Shown piece after piece: positions 37,905 through 49,900 of a stretch of DNA of 64,000 nucleotides; positions within the stretch are counted from its first letter, which is position 1, and each line of letters opens with the position of its first letter. Made by a program: the position numbers and the translations under genes. The notes under the pieces were generated by a model. That model saw only the letters and a list, made by a program, of their open reading frames with translations, searched no databases and had not been told where the DNA came from. The stretch lies in the NCBI RefSeq assembly GCF_002022665.1, contig NZ_CP019788.1, positions 248,001 through 312,000 of the forward strand, read 5' to 3'. This DNA comes from Bartonella sp. JB63. Its GTDB lineage: Bacteria > Pseudomonadota > Alphaproteobacteria > Rhizobiales > Rhizobiaceae.

Positions 37905-40532
37905 CTAAGCAAGTGTACGATTGATGATATCTGTCACATCACTTGATAATTTTGGTGCTGCTGCAATTGTTTTTAATGCAGATTCGAGTTTTTTTTGTCG
38001 AATAGGTTCCAATTGTCTCCAAGAGCGCATAATTGTTAATAGTCGTGAAGCAAGTTGTGAATTTTTTGGGTCAATTTCTAAAATGGTTTGGCAAAGAAAA
38101 TGATAGGATGCACCATCAGTTCTGTTAAAACCTGTTTGATTACCAGAGGCAAAGGCACCAATTAAAGCACGTACTCTATTAGGATTATCTTGTGAAAAAA
38201 GCGGATGTTTTGTGAGTTTTTGAACACAATCAAGTGTTGATGATCCTGCAACCATTGCTTGAATTGAAAACCATTTATCCATAATCAAAGGATCATGACG
38301 ATATCGGTTTTCAAAATCATTTAAAACCTCATTTGCTTGTTCGCTTTTGTTAAAGCGTTGTACTAAGATTGTCATGCTGGCAATGCGATCAGTCATATTA
38401 TTAGACACTGCATATTGTGTGGCAGCACGCTTTGGATTAGCTTCGGCAATAGAGAGATAGTCTAATATAATGTTGCGTAATGCTCTTTTCCCAGTTTGTT
38501 CAACATTTGGTGAATAGGGTTCTTTTACCTGCATTTTTACATAGAATTCTGTTAAAAGTTCTTGATGGGTATGTGCAATAGAGGCTAAAAATTGATTACG
38601 CACATAGTAGATTCGATCTGGATCTATATTTTTACCGATTGCGTGTGCAAGTTCACTTTCGCTTGGTAAATTTAAACAAAATGCCCGAAATTCGGGTTCT
38701 AAGTTTTCATCTTTGATAATGGTCTCAATCAGCTTTAATAAATTAGAGGGCATAGTTGCTTTTTCGAGTGTTTTGTCTTGAATTGCTCGAATAAGGGCTT
38801 GTGTTATAAGGGTATTCAATGACTGCCAACGATTGATTTGATTGCTATCATTTTGAGCAAGAAAAATCAGCTCGTTTTCATTAAGTGGAGTTTGTAAAAT
38901 AATAGGAGCAGAAAAATCTCGCAAGAGTGACAAAATAGGCTTTTCACTCAGTCCTTTTAATTGAAAGGTTTGAGTTTCCTTAGATAGTAACATAACATCT
39001 GATTGAATAGTTGTATCAGCCTCATAGGTAAGTGATTTTCCCTCATGTCCTAATAGACCAAAGGCAATTGGGATAAACATCGGTTTCTTGTTACTTTGTT
39101 GTGGTGTTGGTGGAATATGTTGCTTTGCATAAATTGTTAAAATACCATCATTATAATGGCTATCAATTTCTACATGGGGAGTACCTGCCTGTTCGTACCA
39201 TAACATAAATTGTGAGAAATCTTGATCTGATACTTCAGCAAAACAAGCGATAAAATCTTCAATAGTACAAGCTTGTCCATCATGGCGTCGAAAATAGAGA
39301 TCCATACCTTTACGAAAGAGTTTAGAGCCCAAGATAGTATGCACCATGCGCACTATTTCTGCTCCTTTTTCATAGATAGTTGTAGTATAAAAATTATTGA
39401 TTTGACTATATTGACGAGGACGCACAGGATGAGATAGAGGACCAGAATCTTCAGGAAATTGAGTAGCTTTCAACATTTTTATGTTTTCAATCCTTTGCAG
39501 GCTGTGTATATTTTGATCCGCAGAAAATTCCTGATCACGATAGACAGTTAATCCTTCTTTTAAACAAAGTTGAAACCAATCGCGACAGGTAATACGATTA
39601 CCAGTCCAATTATGGAAATATTCATGCGCAATGATGCGTTCAATGTTTCTATAATCTTTATCAGTTGCTGTTTCAGGATCTGCAAGGATATATTTATCAT
39701 TAAAGATGTTGAGACCTTTGTTTTCCATCGCACCCATATTGAAGTCAGAGACGGCAACAATGTTGAAAACATCCAAATCATATTCACGTCCGAAACATTG
39801 TTCATCCCAACGCATGGAACGTTTGAGGGCATTCATCGCATAAGTTGCTTGTTTGGTTTTACCTTTTTCCACATAGATACCAAGTTTGATATGCCGTCCA
39901 GAAGCAGTGATAAAATGATCCTCAAGTTGGTCAAGATTTCCACCGACTAAAGCAAAGAGATAAGATGGTTTTGGATAAGGGTCCTCCCAAATAGCAAAAT
40001 GCCGCTTATTTTCAAGGGTTCCTATTTCAATGAGATTACCATTAGAAAGCAAGATTGGGATCGTTTGAGAGTCTGCTTCAATTTTTACTGAGTAGGTAGA
40101 AAGAATATCTGGGCGATCATAAAAATAAGTAATGCGGCGAAAACCTTCTGCTTCGCATTGTGTGCAATATACACCATTTGAAAGATAAAGTCCCATAAGT
40201 TGACGATTATTTTCGGGATTCAATTCTGTAACTATTTGTAATGTGAAAGGAGTTATGGGAGGAGCAGTAATTTCTAATTTTGAAGAAGTGCTTTTATAAG
40301 CATTTTTAGCTAATTCTTTGCCATTGATAGTAACAGAAATTAATGTTAGCTCATCTCCAGAAAGTACGAGAGGTGTTAATTCTTTTGTATTTTTACGAGG
40401 TTCAATAGACAATATTGCTTTAACAACAGTTTTTGTTGGTTTCAGACAGAAATCAAGTTGTGTTTTAGGTATAGCATAGGGTGTTGGTTGATAATCTTCT
40501 AAACGATAAACAGGAATTGTTTCTTGTTTCAT
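37905..40532 (-). CDS. pepN: Aminopeptidase N (M1 family)
   Basis: An 875-residue zinc aminopeptidase, full length for the PepN group. The substrate-recognition motif GAMENKGLNIF (near residue 267) and the zinc site HEYFHNWTGNRIT (His303, Glu304, His307), followed by LKEGLTVYRDQEF with the third ligand, are all present. The protein starts MKQETIPVYRLEDYQPTPY, close to other family N-termini. Cytoplasmic. It reads leftward toward pleC, about 300 bp away, and lies 84 bp downstream of the uracil-DNA glycosylase gene. Confidence 0.96.
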   Translation of the reverse strand: MKQETIPVYRLEDYQPTPYAIPKTQLDFCLKPTKTVVKAILSIEPRKNTKELTPLVLSGDELTLISVTINGKELAKNAYKSTSSKLEITAPPITPFTLQIVTELNPENNRQLMGLYLSNGVYCTQCEAEGFRRITYFYDRPDILSTYSVKIEADSQTIPILLSNGNLIEIGTLENKRHFAIWEDPYPKPSYLFALVGGNLDQLEDHFITASGRHIKLGIYVEKGKTKQATYAMNALKRSMRWDEQCFGREYDLDVFNIVAVSDFNMGAMENKGLNIFNDKYILADPETATDKDYRNIERIIAHEYFHNWTGNRITCRDWFQLCLKEGLTVYRDQEFSADQNIHSLQRIENIKMLKATQFPEDSGPLSHPVRPRQYSQINNFYTTTIYEKGAEIVRMVHTILGSKLFRKGMDLYFRRHDGQACTIEDFIACFAEVSDQDFSQFMLWYEQAGTPHVEIDSHYNDGILTIYAKQHIPPTPQQSNKKPMFIPIAFGLLGHEGKSLTYEADTTIQSDVMLLSKETQTFQLKGLSEKPILSLLRDFSAPIILQTPLNENELIFLAQNDSNQINRWQSLNTLITQALIRAIQDKTLEKATMPSNLLKLIETIIKDENLEPEFRAFCLNLPSESELAHAIGKNIDPDRIYYVRNQFLASIAHTHQELLTEFYVKMQVKEPYSPNVEQTGKRALRNIILDYLSIAEANPKRAATQYAVSNNMTDRIASMTILVQRFNKSEQANEVLNDFENRYRHDPLIMDKWFSIQAMVAGSSTLDCVQKLTKHPLFSQDNPNRVRALIGAFASGNQTGFNRTDGASYHFLCQTILEIDPKNSQLASRLLTIMRSWRQLEPIRQKKLESALKTIAAAPKLSSDVTDIINRTLA

Positions 40533-40616
40533 AATTATTTTCCTTGCTGTATTTGGAAGTATAAATTTATTGAAATGCCGCTTATTTTTTAAGAAAAGGC
40601 GGAATCTAAAAAATGA

Positions 40617-41438
40617 CTAAAGATTATTTAAATGGTTTTTCACTTCTAAAAAGTCTATCCATGTAAGCTTTTTTTGACTAGGCGTTCGTAAAAGATAAGC
40701 AGGATGAAAGGTTGGCATAACGGGTATTTTAAGATCTTCATTTTCATAAGTAAGCCATTTACCTCTTATTCGAATAATTCCACTCTGAACCCCTGTAAAA
40801 AATTGTGCAGCAGTGCCTCCTAGTGCTATAAGAATACGAGGCTTGGCTAGAAAAATTTGGCGTTCAATAAAGGGACGACATAATGCAACTTCACGTGGCG
40901 TTGGCGTGCGATTTCCTGGTGGGCGCCAAGGAATAGTATTTGCTATGTAAACATTTTGTCTTGTGAAACCAATTGATGCTAGTATTTTGTTAAGTAATAT
41001 GCCTGCTTTTCCTACAAATGGAATTCCTTGTATATCTTCTTCTCTTCCTGGAGCTTCACCTATAAGCATCAGTGGACTTCCTGCTGTTCCATCTGAAAAA
41101 CAGGTATTTTTAGCTGTTATTTTTAATGAGCAGCCGTTAAAAGAGAGAAGGGCAGATTTCAACTCATCAAGTGTTTGGGCATTTTTTGCTATCTCTACAG
41201 CTGGGAGCGCAGGTTGTATTTTATCAGGATTATAGGTTGGAAAGGTATGCGATTTTATGGTTGGTGATATTTGTTTATGATAGAGGGTATTGCATGCTTG
41301 GTTTAATTTCAGTTCTAAAGGAGTAGCTTGATTGAAGCGATTAATAGGAACCTCAGTAAGCGCAGCATCAACGCCACTTTCTTTATAAAAGTTGAGCAGA
41401 TCTTCATTTGAGATTAAGTCTTTTATTTTTTTTGACAT
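40617..41438 (-). CDS. Family 4-like uracil-DNA glycosylase
   Basis: A 273-residue protein that probably removes uracil from DNA. The UDG fold motifs are GEAPGREEDIQGIPFVGKAG, NTIPWRPPGNRTPTPREV, ALGGTAAQFF and MPTFHPAYLLRTP. An N-terminal extension of about 90 residues precedes the fold. Of the four cysteines that hold the 4Fe-4S cluster in thermophilic family 4 enzymes, only two positions look kept: FNGCSLK retains one of the first pair, and WRPP...ALCRPF has Trp for the third and Cys for the fourth. It is therefore a cluster-lacking variant, as far as can be judged by eye. Confidence 0.82.
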   Translation of the reverse strand: MSKKIKDLISNEDLLNFYKESGVDAALTEVPINRFNQATPLELKLNQACNTLYHKQISPTIKSHTFPTYNPDKIQPALPAVEIAKNAQTLDELKSALLSFNGCSLKITAKNTCFSDGTAGSPLMLIGEAPGREEDIQGIPFVGKAGILLNKILASIGFTRQNVYIANTIPWRPPGNRTPTPREVALCRPFIERQIFLAKPRILIALGGTAAQFFTGVQSGIIRIRGKWLTYENEDLKIPVMPTFHPAYLLRTPSQKKLTWIDFLEVKNHLNNL

Positions 41439-41565
41439 TTCACTTTTTGCTTTTAGCTAATCCATAAATCAATAAACCAAGAAGAATTATTCTTCAAGAT
41501 TTATAATATGTTTGTTGCTAATAGAAGTTCAGTGTTTTCTCAGAAAATCGAATGATATTAGATTT

Positions 41566-42324
41566 TTAACAATCCTTTTGGCAATGCTTCATAAGTAATG
41601 TGTAAGTGTACGCTTTCGCATTTTTTATGGCTTCAATCATCGATTGTTTTAATGCTAGATGTGAAGCAATAGCACTTGAAAGGATGCAGCCTGTTCCACG
41701 CATTGTTCCTTTTAAACGCGGAGAGGAAATATTTATAACTTCAGTTTTATCAATTAAGCTGTCAGTTGCAAAATTACCTTCGGTATGTCCACCTTTTATT
41801 AATATATGGCGTGGACCAAATGAAAGAAGTTTTTGTGCTTGTTGGATTGCTTCTTCATGATTAGAAGCCAAATCGCTTTGGCTGAGAAGAGCGAGCTCTT
41901 CCATATTAGGTGTTAAAAGATCAATATGAGGAAGCAGTTTATTGAGCATAATGTCTATGATTTTTTCTGTGGTAAGTTGACCTCCTGATGAGGCAATAAG
42001 CACAGGATCAAGAACGGTTGGAATATTATAATAGTCTTTTAAGATATCGCAGATCCCTTCTATAATTTCTTGGGTTCCTGTCATACCGATTTTGATTGCA
42101 TGTATTGAATTATTTTTGAGCGCAACACGCATTTGTGCAGCAATAATTTCTCTACTCATGGGTACAATTTCAGCAACATGGTTGTTATCTTGCACGTTAA
42201 CAGCTGTGATTGCTAAATTTGCTTTTGTTTGAAGATGTGTTGCTGTTTCTATATCCCGAACAATACCAGCTCCTCCTGTTGGGTCGGTACCTGCAACGAT
42301 AAGTATAGAAGGCATTAACGCCAT
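41566..42324 (-). CDS. thiD: Hydroxymethylpyrimidine (phosphate) kinase
   Basis: A 252-residue kinase that phosphorylates HMP and HMP-phosphate to the pyrophosphate used by ThiE. Ribokinase-fold motifs: SILIVAGTDPTGGAGIVRD at the start, DPVLIASSGG, TPNMEELALLS, and RGTGCILSSAIASHLA (anion hole and catalytic Asp region, here with Cys-Ile in place of the usual Thr-Leu/Cys-Thr types). I chose the ATG at 42324, which has an AAAGGTGA site 7 bp upstream. It overlaps the 3' end of thiE by 10 bp. Last gene of the thi operon. Confidence 0.93.
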   Translation of the reverse strand: MALMPSILIVAGTDPTGGAGIVRDIETATHLQTKANLAITAVNVQDNNHVAEIVPMSREIIAAQMRVALKNNSIHAIKIGMTGTQEIIEGICDILKDYYNIPTVLDPVLIASSGGQLTTEKIIDIMLNKLLPHIDLLTPNMEELALLSQSDLASNHEEAIQQAQKLLSFGPRHILIKGGHTEGNFATDSLIDKTEVINISSPRLKGTMRGTGCILSSAIASHLALKQSMIEAIKNAKAYTYTLLMKHCQKDC

Positions 42325-42920
42325 GCTTGAGTCACCTTTATCCACTGTTGAACACGTTCTTCGGGTTTTTTATTTAAAATAATATCAGTTACAACAGCAG
42401 CGCTATTTGCTCCAACTTTTAAAACATCAATTGCGCGTTCCGGTGTTAAACCACCAATGCCTACTAAAGGCAAAGAACCAATTTGATTTCTCCATTGTTT
42501 TATTTTTTCTAGTCCTTGTGGGGACCATTTCATTTTTTTTAAGATTGTCGGATAAATAGGACCAAGTGCAATATATTCAGGAGAAATAGATAGACTGATA
42601 TCGAGTTCATGTTCATTATGAGTGCTAAGACCAAATTTTATACCACTTTTACGGAGTGCTGAAATATCGGTATTTTTTAAATCTTCTTGTCCAAGGTGAA
42701 TAAAATCACATTTTTCATCAATGGCTATTTTCCAATAATCATTAATAATTAATTGCGCTTTAAATTTATTACATATATTTTTTGCTCGTTTTATATGTTG
42801 AATGATTGTTTCCGTATCTTTATCTTTCATGCGTAATTGTATTAACTTCACCCCAAAGGGAACTAAACGTTCAACCCAGTCAGCACTATCAACAATAAGA
42901 TAAAATGGGTCAATTTTCAT
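42315..42920 (-). CDS. thiE: Thiamine-phosphate synthase
   Basis: A 201-residue TIM-barrel enzyme joining HMP-pyrophosphate and thiazole phosphate to give thiamine phosphate. Signatures include [65 protein letters not shown] and [27 protein letters not shown]. It is coupled to thiG by an ATGA overlap. The protein is a little shorter than E. coli ThiE but has all core strands. Confidence 0.93.
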   Translation of the reverse strand: MKIDPFYLIVDSADWVERLVPFGVKLIQLRMKDKDTETIIQHIKRAKNICNKFKAQLIINDYWKIAIDEKCDFIHLGQEDLKNTDISALRKSGIKFGLSTHNEHELDISLSISPEYIALGPIYPTILKKMKWSPQGLEKIKQWRNQIGSLPLVGIGGLTPERAIDVLKVGANSAAVVTDIILNKKPEERVQQWIKVTQAWR

Positions 42921-43690
42921 GAAAATATTGCTTTGCCAATAACCGGTGTTGAAGGAACTGCTACATTGCGTGCTTCGAGTAATCCTGCTTTGTAACCCAT
43001 ATATCCTGCTGTAATAGCTTTGGAAAATGCTTCAGCCATTAATACAGGATCACCTGCTTTAGCAACAGCTGTATTGAGTAGTACTGCATCATAGCCAAGT
43101 TCCATAGCAATGGTAGCATGGGATGGACGTCCAATACCAGCATCAATAACAAGAGTAAGATCAGGGAGATAAGCACGAATAGAACGCAACCCATCAGTAT
43201 CACGGGGACCTTTGGCAGATCCAATAGGAGCACACCAAGGCATAATGACACGGCAACCAACTTCAAAGAGTTTTTCAGCAACAATAAGATCGTCGGTCGT
43301 ATAGGCAAAAATTTGAAACCCTTCATTATTTAAAACTTCCGCTGCTTCAACTAAAGAAAAAATATTTGGCTGTAATGTATCCGGATTACCAATAACTTCA
43401 AGCTTAATCCAAGGCGTTTTAAAAAGATCTCGTGCTAATTGGGCTGTTGTTACAGCTTCCTTAACAGTATAACAACCAGCAGTATTGGGAAGCACTGTTA
43501 TGTCAAGTTCTTTAAGAAACTGCCAAAATTGTCCGCTTTGTTTTCCACCTGCAGTTTCTCGGCGTAATGAAACTGTTATAATTTCCGTACCAGATTTATG
43601 AATAGCTTTACGAAGGACTTCTGGTGAAGGATATTGAGCCGTACCTAATAAAAGGCGGGAAGAGAATTCGCGTCCATAAAAATTCAACAT
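42917..43690 (-). CDS. thiG: Thiazole synthase
   Basis: A 257-residue enzyme forming the thiazole ring from deoxyxylulose phosphate, dehydroglycine and ThiS-thiocarboxylate. [20 protein letters not shown] opens the barrel; [15 protein letters not shown] carries the Schiff-base Lys, and [36 protein letters not shown] and [18 protein letters not shown] follow. Between thiS (5 bp upstream) and thiE (overlapping). The dehydroglycine supplier is ThiO, encoded just upstream, as expected for an aerobic organism. Confidence 0.96.
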   Translation of the reverse strand: MLNFYGREFSSRLLLGTAQYPSPEVLRKAIHKSGTEIITVSLRRETAGGKQSGQFWQFLKELDITVLPNTAGCYTVKEAVTTAQLARDLFKTPWIKLEVIGNPDTLQPNIFSLVEAAEVLNNEGFQIFAYTTDDLIVAEKLFEVGCRVIMPWCAPIGSAKGPRDTDGLRSIRAYLPDLTLVIDAGIGRPSHATIAMELGYDAVLLNTAVAKAGDPVLMAEAFSKAITAGYMGYKAGLLEARNVAVPSTPVIGKAIFS

Positions 43691-43695
43691 CGTTT

Positions 43696-43893
43696 TTAAC
43701 CTCCTTGCATTGGGCTTAGAATTTCAATTCTATCTCCTTCATGCAAGACAAATTGGTTGCGTTCATCAATAGAAACAACTTTAGCATTAACAGCTGTTGC
43801 TAGCCAATTGCTTTCATAACCTAATTCATCAAGAAGTAAATTGAGGTAGATTACTTTTGTTTCAATTATTTCACCATTGACAGATATTTTCAT
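43696..43893 (-). CDS. thiS: Sulfur-carrier protein ThiS
   Basis: A 65-residue ubiquitin-fold sulfur carrier. It ends in the required Gly-Gly (SPMQGG), which is adenylated and converted to a thiocarboxylate. [22 protein letters not shown] and [19 protein letters not shown] are typical. Located 3 bp after thiO and 5 bp before thiG. The activating enzyme (ThiF or a MoeB-like protein) is not in this window. Confidence 0.95.
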   Translation of the reverse strand: MKISVNGEIIETKVIYLNLLLDELGYESNWLATAVNAKVVSIDERNQFVLHEGDRIEILSPMQGG

Positions 43894-43896
43894 GTT

Positions 43897-46715
<2,819 letters not shown>

Positions 46716-46743
46716 TTATCAGAGGTGCGCTCAACTCAATAAA

Positions 46744-46917
46744 TCAGGGATTCTTTAATAAGAGATTACGCACAGTATCATTTTTTGTATCAGTACACAT
46801 CTGACAAAGTTCAAGAATTTTGTTTTTAGAAAAAATATCTTTGGTAATGTCTGTATATGTACTCCACTTCCAGTCAGAGCATTTATTTGTGCAATTATGA
46901 TCAGCTGAAATATTCAT
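46744..46917 (-). CDS. Small cysteine-containing protein, unknown, upstream of thiC
   Basis: A 57-codon open frame on the same strand as thiC, ending 73 bp before its GTG start. The product (MNISADHNCTNKC...) has two close cysteine pairs, C-x3-C near residue 9 and C-x2-C (LCQMC) near residue 39, which could bind a metal. No signal peptide or membrane helix. There is no clear ribosome binding site before the ATG; the frame is open for a further 11 codons upstream without a start. It could be a true small protein, a leader peptide or a remnant. I do not recognise a family. Confidence 0.35.
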   Translation of the reverse strand: MNISADHNCTNKCSDWKWSTYTDITKDIFSKNKILELCQMCTDTKNDTVRNLLLKNP

Positions 46918-47171
46918 ATTGTCAATTGCAAAGATATATTTTGAATAAGATCAAGAAAATATTGTAAATAACTAACCTACAATATTAAAAATAACATAAT
47001 TAAAAAATATATTCTTATTTCATAAGCTATCTATTGATACAAAAAATATAACTCTAATTATTGGTAGAACACTTAATATTATATGCAGTGAAGTCGTTCT
47101 TTTATAGAAGACATCAATGAATTTAGAATTATAAGATATTTTGTGTTCATGATAGATATTGTCAATACAAA

Positions 47172-47202
47172 AGAAACTAGTAGCTTCAGGCTACCAGTTT
47201 CT
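47172..47202 (-). terminator. Terminator of the porin gene
   Basis: On the minus strand, AGAAACTGGTAGC pairs with GCTACTAGTTTCT (13 bp with one G-T pair) around a 5-base loop and is followed by TTTTG. It lies 22 bp after the porin stop codon, as expected of a Rho-independent terminator. Confidence 0.8.
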
Positions 47203-47223
47203 ACAAGCACAATTTTAAAGAGA

Positions 47224-48456
47224 TTAAAATGAACGTTGGAAACGAATCATACCTTGCAAAGCACTTCTTCCATTCAATGCATTGCTATAGATTGTTGTAT
47301 TATTTTCTTTACTTTTGAAAGTACGGTCATCTTTCCAAGAAAGATAAGTTATTTCAGGTGTAATAACAAATCCTGGAACCAATTTGTATGCAACATTAAG
47401 TGATGTTGAGAAAGTTTTTATAGCACTATAAGACACTTGAGCATTTAAATTTGCTTTTGGATGGATTTTGTAAGTTCCACCAATCCAAGCTGCCCACTTA
47501 CCACCCCAATTTGCATAGATAGTTGTATTCTGGCGTGACAATACATTATTAATACCTACTGTATCCACTATATAGTAATCTAAGTTATTTTTATAACCTC
47601 CCATTGCCCAAAGATTCAAATTATTATTAACATTAAAATCTACACGTGCTTTACCAGCCCATTTTTTATAATAAGCATCATAAGCGACAACAGTTGAAAC
47701 ACCACCCCATTTTTGCATAAATTTCATACCAAACAAGATATTAGGGTTGTAGTCTTTAGTTTGTTTACTAGGAAGATCGGTATCATCAACACGAACAATT
47801 TTGCTATCTTTATCGATATAATAGTAGTCGATCTTCTCAGAAGCACTTGTTTTAAGAGAAGGGCCTGAAGCATTACCCAATTCAACTCCGATAATAGCAG
47901 AAAAACCGGAATCAGCATTAAAAGTATAAGAAATAACATTAGTACGTGTATCACCTGCTGGTGCTATGTTGTCATCATTAATAACTTTGCCATAACCACC
48001 GGTCCAACTCTTGAAGATTGTGTCATCAAGACCTACACGAAAACCACCCAGTTCAATATAAGCAGCACGAAGTTGCCCACCAGAACTATCCTTTCCTTTA
48101 CTCCATTGTGAGCGAATTTCTGCGTATGAACGAAGTGTTCCTAATTCAGTTTCAGAAGCAGCTTGGAAAATAAGGGTTAAGCGTGAAGTTGTGCGATAAG
48201 TTTTTTGACCATTTGCTAAATCAGCATCGGTTTTTGCATTAATATTATCACCACCTGCAATATCAGCGCGGACATTACCAGAGACGCGAATGCATGTTTC
48301 TGTTCCAGGAATATAGAAGTATCCTGAGCCGTATGCATCACAAGCACGTACGTATTCTATAGGTTCTGGTTTTGCTGTAATAGCTGAAGCTGCTTGAGCT
48401 CCAAAAACTCCGGAAAGAGCTAATGTAGAGCTTAAAAGGAAGGTTTTAATATTCAT
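47224..48456 (-). CDS. Porin_2 family outer-membrane porin (Omp2/Omp43-like)
   Basis: A 410-residue trimeric-type porin. A signal peptide ends near AQAASA, followed by the family's constant opening YVRACDAYGSGYFYIPGTETC and IRVSGNVRADIAGG. Amphipathic strands continue to a terminal RFQRSF ending in Phe. The two cysteines of the constriction-loop region (ACDAYG, TETCIR) are kept. The proteins of this group include Brucella Omp2b and Bartonella Omp43, which allow diffusion of small solutes and are surface antigens. The ATG at 48456 has GGAG 8 bp upstream; a dyad lies further up. Confidence 0.93.
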   Translation of the reverse strand: MNIKTFLLSSTLALSGVFGAQAASAITAKPEPIEYVRACDAYGSGYFYIPGTETCIRVSGNVRADIAGGDNINAKTDADLANGQKTYRTTSRLTLIFQAASETELGTLRSYAEIRSQWSKGKDSSGGQLRAAYIELGGFRVGLDDTIFKSWTGGYGKVINDDNIAPAGDTRTNVISYTFNADSGFSAIIGVELGNASGPSLKTSASEKIDYYYIDKDSKIVRVDDTDLPSKQTKDYNPNILFGMKFMQKWGGVSTVVAYDAYYKKWAGKARVDFNVNNNLNLWAMGGYKNNLDYYIVDTVGINNVLSRQNTTIYANWGGKWAAWIGGTYKIHPKANLNAQVSYSAIKTFSTSLNVAYKLVPGFVITPEITYLSWKDDRTFKSKENNTTIYSNALNGRSALQGMIRFQRSF

Positions 48457-48530
48457 AAATGATCTCCAGTTGGGTTATTCTATAGTGTATAATATGCCTG
48501 CTTACTAAAAAATACGAAGAAATTAAACAC

Positions 48531-48546
48531 AACATTACATAATGTT
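48531..48546. promoter_or_regulatory. Perfect dyad AACATTACATAATGTT upstream of the porin gene
   Basis: A 16-bp inverted repeat (AACATTA-CA-TAATGTT) 75-90 bp before the porin start codon, in the expected promoter zone. It is a candidate operator. The regulator is unknown, and AT-rich dyads arise by chance in this genome. Confidence 0.3.
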
Positions 48547-48754
48547 AACTATACAAATCTTTATTTGGAGATACAAATATGAAATAATCTTGTTAAAAGT
48601 GATTTATACACTATTTAAGTTTATGTGTTAAAAAAGCAACATTTTCCTATTATTTTTTTTAATTTAGTCAATTAGAACTGAAATTTAAGATATTTTTGAA
48701 CAAAATCGAAAATATCTTGAATTTTTTATTGATACTGTTTATGGAACCTTAGTT

Positions 48755-48845
48755 GGAGAGGTGGCCGAGTGGTCGAAGGCGCTCCCCTGCTAAGGGAGTA
48801 GGGCTCAAAAGGCTCTCGAGAGTTCGAATCTCTTCCTCTCCGCCA
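48755..48845 (+). tRNA. tRNA-Ser (anticodon GCT)
   Basis: A 91-base class II tRNA. The acceptor stem GGAGAGG pairs with CCTCTCC, followed by G and an encoded CCA. The anticodon stem CTCCC/GGGAG encloses the loop with GCT (serine, AGC/AGU). A long variable arm (about AGGGCTCAAAAGGCTCT) and the T-arm GAGAGTTCGAATCTC are present. Confidence 0.97.
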
Positions 48846-49105
48846 ATTATTTTATAAACATAGTATATTTTTATTGTCTTAAGATTAGAAACAAGTAATT
48901 AAGATCTGAACATAGGATTTTGTTCTCAACTTCCCTTATTAATTTTTTTTAAGCTCTAGTATAGAAAAGAACTAAAGAAAGTGCCGTTAATTTCATAGCT
49001 AAATGATAAGCTAATAAGTTTGAGTGTAAAATGCTAAATTGACTCTACAAGAATTAGCTATATTGAAATCAATAGTTTAGAAAAAAGTTTTTTTTATTAT
49101 ATGTG

Positions 49106-49900
49106 TTATAAATGAGGTGTTGTTTGTGGTAGTATGAAAGGGATGTTTTTTTTAGGTACTTCAGAAACCCTGAGTGAGCAATGATAAGCTTCACGCAGAT
49201 TTTCTGTTGTTAAAACATTGGAAGCATCTCCTTCACAATAAATTTTTCCTTGTTTTAATAATATTATTTTATCTGCATAATGAGCAGCAAGATTGAGGTC
49301 GTGTAGAACAGCAAGAACACCACCACCACGACGAGCAAAATTTTTTATAATATTCATGACAATAAGCTGATGTTGTAAATCAAGGTTGGCAATGGGTTCA
49401 TCTAATATTAGCCAACGAGCGACTCCGTTATAAACTGGATCCCATATTTGACAAAGTACACGAGCAAGTTGAACTCTAGCTTGTTCACCACCGGATAATT
49501 GGTGATAATATCGGTTTCCATAGTCTGCTAGACCAACACGTTTTAAAGCTTTTTGAGGGAGGCTTTTTAATTGAGCTTCTGTGATGTTAATTTGGTTAAT
49601 AGAAAGACCAAGTCTTACCACTTCATGAACCAAAAATGGAAATGCTAGTGTCGTTGATTGTGGTAGAACTGCACGTATCATTGCCATTTTATCAGCTTGT
49701 GTTTGGTTAATATCATAACCATTCAGGGTCATTGTGCCATTATAAGGAATTTCTCCGCTAAGTGCTTTTATAAAGGTGCTTTTTCCAGATCCATTCGGGC
49801 CAATAATAATAGTGAGGTTACCACTTTTAGCTTGAAGATGAACGTGATTAAGAATATGCGTTTTCCCAAGTTGAATACAGATATTAATTGCTTCAATCAT
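49106..49900 (-). CDS. hmuV: Heme ABC transporter ATP-binding protein
   Basis: A 264-residue ATPase driving heme import through HmuU. Walker A GPNGSGKST (residues 34-42), Q-loop region AVLPQSTTLAFPF, signature LSGGEQARVQLARVL, Walker B WLILDEPIANLD and H-loop LAVLHDLNLAAHYAD are all intact. The frame is open to 50005, but the ATG at 49900 overlaps the hmuU stop (ATGA) and matches the family's N-terminus. Last gene of the hmuS-T-U-V unit. Confidence 0.95.
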   Translation of the reverse strand: MIEAINICIQLGKTHILNHVHLQAKSGNLTIIIGPNGSGKSTFIKALSGEIPYNGTMTLNGYDINQTQADKMAMIRAVLPQSTTLAFPFLVHEVVRLGLSINQINITEAQLKSLPQKALKRVGLADYGNRYYHQLSGGEQARVQLARVLCQIWDPVYNGVARWLILDEPIANLDLQHQLIVMNIIKNFARRGGGVLAVLHDLNLAAHYADKIILLKQGKIYCEGDASNVLTTENLREAYHCSLRVSEVPKKNIPFILPQTTPHL

